Assembly (NCBI GenBank): GCA_965644315.1 | Contig: CBFFRQ010000044.1 | Span: 62,001 to 126,000, forward strand | Source of the DNA: Caecitellus pseudoparvulus | Taxonomy: Eukaryota; Bigyra: Bicosoecida | Direction of reading: 5' to 3' | Length of the DNA stretch: 64,000 bases | In this document: one piece after another, positions 61,779 through 64,000 of the stretch | Numbering within the stretch: the stretch's first letter is position 1 | How the letters are laid out: each line of letters begins with the position of its first letter | Notes under the pieces: generated by a model | Databases searched by the model: none | What the model saw: only the letters and a program-made list of their open reading frames with translations | Told to the model about the DNA's origin: nothing | Program-made: the position numbers and the translations under genes

Positions 61779-64000
61779 TTACAATGCTACACACAGCACC
61801 CCGCGGACATCCTCCACGACACAGGAGGCGTCCTGTGCTGCATCACACAGGGCTCGGGCGCCATCCGACGTGATCCAGGCGCCCCACGTCCCAGCTCCAT
61901 TTTGGGCCCGCACACTCACGAAGAGCGTGCCACCAGACGGCCACGTGAAGCCATCTTCATCTTGGTCTGGCCCAGCCAGCAGCGCACTGGCCTCGAGGGA
62001 GTCGCCCACGAGCCTGCAAGGCATGATGTCATCCCGCCCGGCGTCAGAGCCAGTGCTGCCAATGCACCACTCGTACTGCAGGATGCCCGACTCTTCATCA
62101 GCTGCTGGTGTCCATGAGGCTTGGAACACTGCACCAGGACTGCCCAAGATGCAGTCCGCGTCAACGTTGCCGCCGTCACGCACTTCCACTTCGTCGCTCC
62201 AGGTGGGCACCGTGCCGTCCAGCAACACAGGCTGCCCCAGCACGAGCTGCTGCGAGCCCGCACCGTTGGCCACCTGGGCAACAGGGAAGAGGCGGTCGGC
62301 ATGTCCCCATGGCATAGGCGGTACGGCGAGTGTGAGCGCGTTGGGGCTGGGGGCCAAGACAAGCGTTGCGGGGGCGCTCAGAGGGTGGGATGTGGCACTG
62401 GGTGTGCAGGAGCACAGGCCACCCTGCAAGGCGAGCACGGCGCCTGAGTCAACTGCTGCGCTTGACACTTGAGATACAGTGGACAGTGCACAGGACTCAT
62501 CCACGGGACCAGCTTCAATGCGCAGCAGGTCGGAGCTCAGCTGTGCTGGACCTGAGCCGTTCCACTGGCCAGGCACAACGAGCACGGACAGGGCGGCGCT
62601 GGCCAGTCCTGATTGGGCATCTCCCAGGCCCTCCATCCTCAGCACCAGCCCGGCCTGCACAGACTCCACAGTCGTGAAGGACGCAGGCTCCAGGCCAGGC
62701 ACGGTCTGCACGGCGCAGGCGGCCGCGGCGGCCTCCGCCTGTGAGGATCCGGGACCTGGCAGCAGTGCGTGGCCGCCTCGTGGCGTGAAGATGCGTGGCG
62801 TCAAGGCAGGCGGTGTCACATCCAACACACCCAGAGGGGCGATGACTGCTGTGGACAGGCCTGCGAAATTCGTGGCGACAGCTGTGAGCCACAGCGTGTC
62901 GCCGCCCTCCAGTGCGCTGGAGTTCAGGGTCACTTGGGCCAGGCGGCCGCTCTCCACCTGGTCAAGGTCGGTCCACGAGGCGCTGGATCGCACGGCGTCC
63001 CAGCTGCCCACTTTCCGCATGTGCGGCATGGCTTGAGACCCCAGAGCCGTGGCACCCACTGTGAGGGTGAGGGAGCTGAGGCCGGCACCAGAATCGGCCC
63101 AGTCGTCCAGGGACAGCTCCACGTGGCTCATGGGCACGATGAATGGCAGGTCGCTGCCAGCCTGCGCCACCGCCTCTGCAAGCTGGCCAGCTGTGATATG
63201 GGCTGCACTTCCAGCAGGCAGAGCCGAGACCTGCAGCGTTCGGGGTGCACAGGCGCTGGCGGTGAGCGCAGGCATGCGGAAGGTGCGGGTCCACGGCAGA
63301 GCTTGCTGCAGCGCGGCAGCTGGCACGGAGGCGGCGGTGGTGGTGCCACATGCTTGCACATCTGGGAGCAAGGTCAGTGTGCCAGACAGTGGGTTTGAGC
63401 GCACGAGGCGGACAGTGGGGGAGGACAGCTGCAGGAGCCCGCCACCCGCCTTGCTCACCACGACTTGCACCCGGAAGCCTTGTGCAGTTGCCAAGGTGGC
63501 ATCCAATGGCACACTCTGCAGCAGTCCTTCCGAGGCGGAAGCCACCTGTAGCAGTTCATGCGATGCCACGGACCCTTGAGCCACCACTTCTTCTCCCGCA
63601 GGTGACACAGCGAGCAGCGTCCACGCCATGCCTTGCAGCGGCACAGACACAGCCGAAACAAGTGGCAGGCGGAAGGCAATATCCCGTGAGCCACACTGCA
63701 CCCAGCGCTGCACTGGAGGCGCCCAGGTAGCACTGACAACCGGCACTGGGACGGACGGCACGCCAGGCTGTGGGGATTGGTCACGTACACGTGCATCATT
63801 GCCGTCCACGACGAGCAGGGGCGACGGGTACACTGACTGCTGCCCGGCGCCGTTCGCTGCTCGCATGAGCAACACAGTCACACGTCCGGCCAAGGCTGAG
63901 GCAGGCAGCGTCAAGAAGGTGGCATCCGCGCTGAGCTGCACAAAGTCGGCCTCGCCAGCAGCGTGCCACTGCGGGGAGGAGAAGCTTCCACCGGTGCACG
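61779..64000 (-). CDS. Large repetitive, probably extracellular protein, C-terminal part (5' end outside window)
   Basis: The frame is open from the right edge (about 740 residues visible) to the stop at 61779. It consists of diverged beta-rich repeats of about 100-150 residues. Each has a marker like VRAQNGAGTWGAWITSDG, AVATNFAGLSTAV, AQVANGAGSQQLVLGQPVLL or MRAANGAGQQSVYPSPLLVV, and acidic D/E-S-G-I/L-x-x-Y segments (ADEESGILQYEWCIGSTGSD). Such N-x-A-G and W-x-x-x-x-D-x-E-S-G modules occur in fibronectin-III-like or cell-surface proteins of protists. Few cysteines are present. No membrane anchor or GPI signal follows the last repeat, suggesting secretion or a C-terminal truncation. Confidence 0.65.
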   Translation of the reverse strand, partial: CTGGSFSSPQWHAAGEADFVQLSADATFLTLPASALAGRVTVLLMRAANGAGQQSVYPSPLLVVDGNDARVRDQSPQPGVPSVPVPVVSATWAPPVQRWVQCGSRDIAFRLPLVSAVSVPLQGMAWTLLAVSPAGEEVVAQGSVASHELLQVASASEGLLQSVPLDATLATAQGFRVQVVVSKAGGGLLQLSSPTVRLVRSNPLSGTLTLLPDVQACGTTTAASVPAAALQQALPWTRTFRMPALTASACAPRTLQVSALPAGSAAHITAGQLAEAVAQAGSDLPFIVPMSHVELSLDDWADSGAGLSSLTLTVGATALGSQAMPHMRKVGSWDAVRSSASWTDLDQVESGRLAQVTLNSSALEGGDTLWLTAVATNFAGLSTAVIAPLGVLDVTPPALTPRIFTPRGGHALLPGPGSSQAEAAAAACAVQTVPGLEPASFTTVESVQAGLVLRMEGLGDAQSGLASAALSVLVVPGQWNGSGPAQLSSDLLRIEAGPVDESCALSTVSQVSSAAVDSGAVLALQGGLCSCTPSATSHPLSAPATLVLAPSPNALTLAVPPMPWGHADRLFPVAQVANGAGSQQLVLGQPVLLDGTVPTWSDEVEVRDGGNVDADCILGSPGAVFQASWTPAADEESGILQYEWCIGSTGSDAGRDDIMPCRLVGDSLEASALLAGPDQDEDGFTWPSGGTLFVSVRAQNGAGTWGAWITSDGARALCDAAQDASCVVEDVRGVLCVAL

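Noticed and set aside
1-64000. Bacterial features: operons, Shine-Dalgarno sites, CRISPR arrays, IS elements
   Set aside because: Spliceosomal introns, eukaryote-only genes and absence of any direct-repeat/spacer array make these inapplicable; the only tandem array is the coding ankyrin repeat.

Overview
This is nuclear DNA from a unicellular eukaryote. The genes are eukaryotic: syntaxin 5, YOS1, a PI3-kinase, an AGC kinase, TRM1, SRP40/Nopp140, SPIRAL1/Jupiter, and mitochondrial glycine dehydrogenase and methionyl-tRNA synthetase. Many are split by short GT-AG introns. Where homology fixes both splice sites, most introns are 58-107 nt, with outliers of 128 and 282 nt, and most donors read GTGCGT/G/C rather than GTAAGT. 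DNA is very GC-rich and gene-dense, about one gene per 2-3 kb, with convergent 3' ends as close as 20 bp. A class-I-like PI3-kinase, a PX-AGC kinase and animal-type cysteine dioxygenase together argue against a land plant. A microalgal or heterotrophic protist (stramenopile or haptophyte-like) is plausible, but this is a weak inference.

Layout. 1-12.5 kb: end of 5-oxoprolinase (+), a GT61 glycosyltransferase (-), a roadblock dynein light chain (+), an SLC25A38-type mitochondrial carrier (-), nicotinate phosphoribosyltransferase (-), and a long acidic Mrc1/claspin-like protein (-). 12.8-21.5 kb, all (-): cysteine dioxygenase, endonuclease V, two related ankyrin-repeat genes, and a large Cys-rich type I membrane protein. 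21.8-35.4 kb, all (-): a PI3-kinase carrying cyclic-nucleotide-binding and GAF domains, an AADAT/KAT2-like aminotransferase, a small histone-fold (TAF12-like) gene, and glycine dehydrogenase. 35.7-43.7 kb: MetRS (+), syntaxin 5 (+), a small unknown gene (+), TRM1 (+), YOS1/IER3IP1 (-), SRP40/Nopp140 (+), SPIRAL1/Jupiter (-). 44.2-55.2 kb: cis-prenyltransferase fusion, PX-AGC kinase, acid lipase and DBP7/DDX31 helicase (all +), then an FHA-RING ubiquitin ligase (-). 55.2-61.7 kb is different: visibly lower GC, a long gene-poor stretch, and a possibly decaying P-loop NTPase locus (-). 61.8-64 kb: the C-terminal part of a large repetitive, probably extracellular protein (-), which runs off the window.

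How the genes relate. There is no operon or metabolic cluster. Some products can be linked biochemically. The SLC25A38-like carrier imports glycine and glycine dehydrogenase consumes it in the same organelle. The PI3-kinase makes 3-phosphoinositides that a PX-AGC kinase could read. SRP40 and DBP7 both serve ribosome biogenesis, while syntaxin 5 and YOS1 both serve ER-Golgi traffic. A candidate shared feature is the motif TGCGGAAATT(GG) or a one-to-two-base variant. It recurs near start codons or in first introns of about a dozen genes, mostly in the sense orientation. Exon joins were worked out by eye from reading frame, family alignment and GT-AG sites; no transcript data were available.
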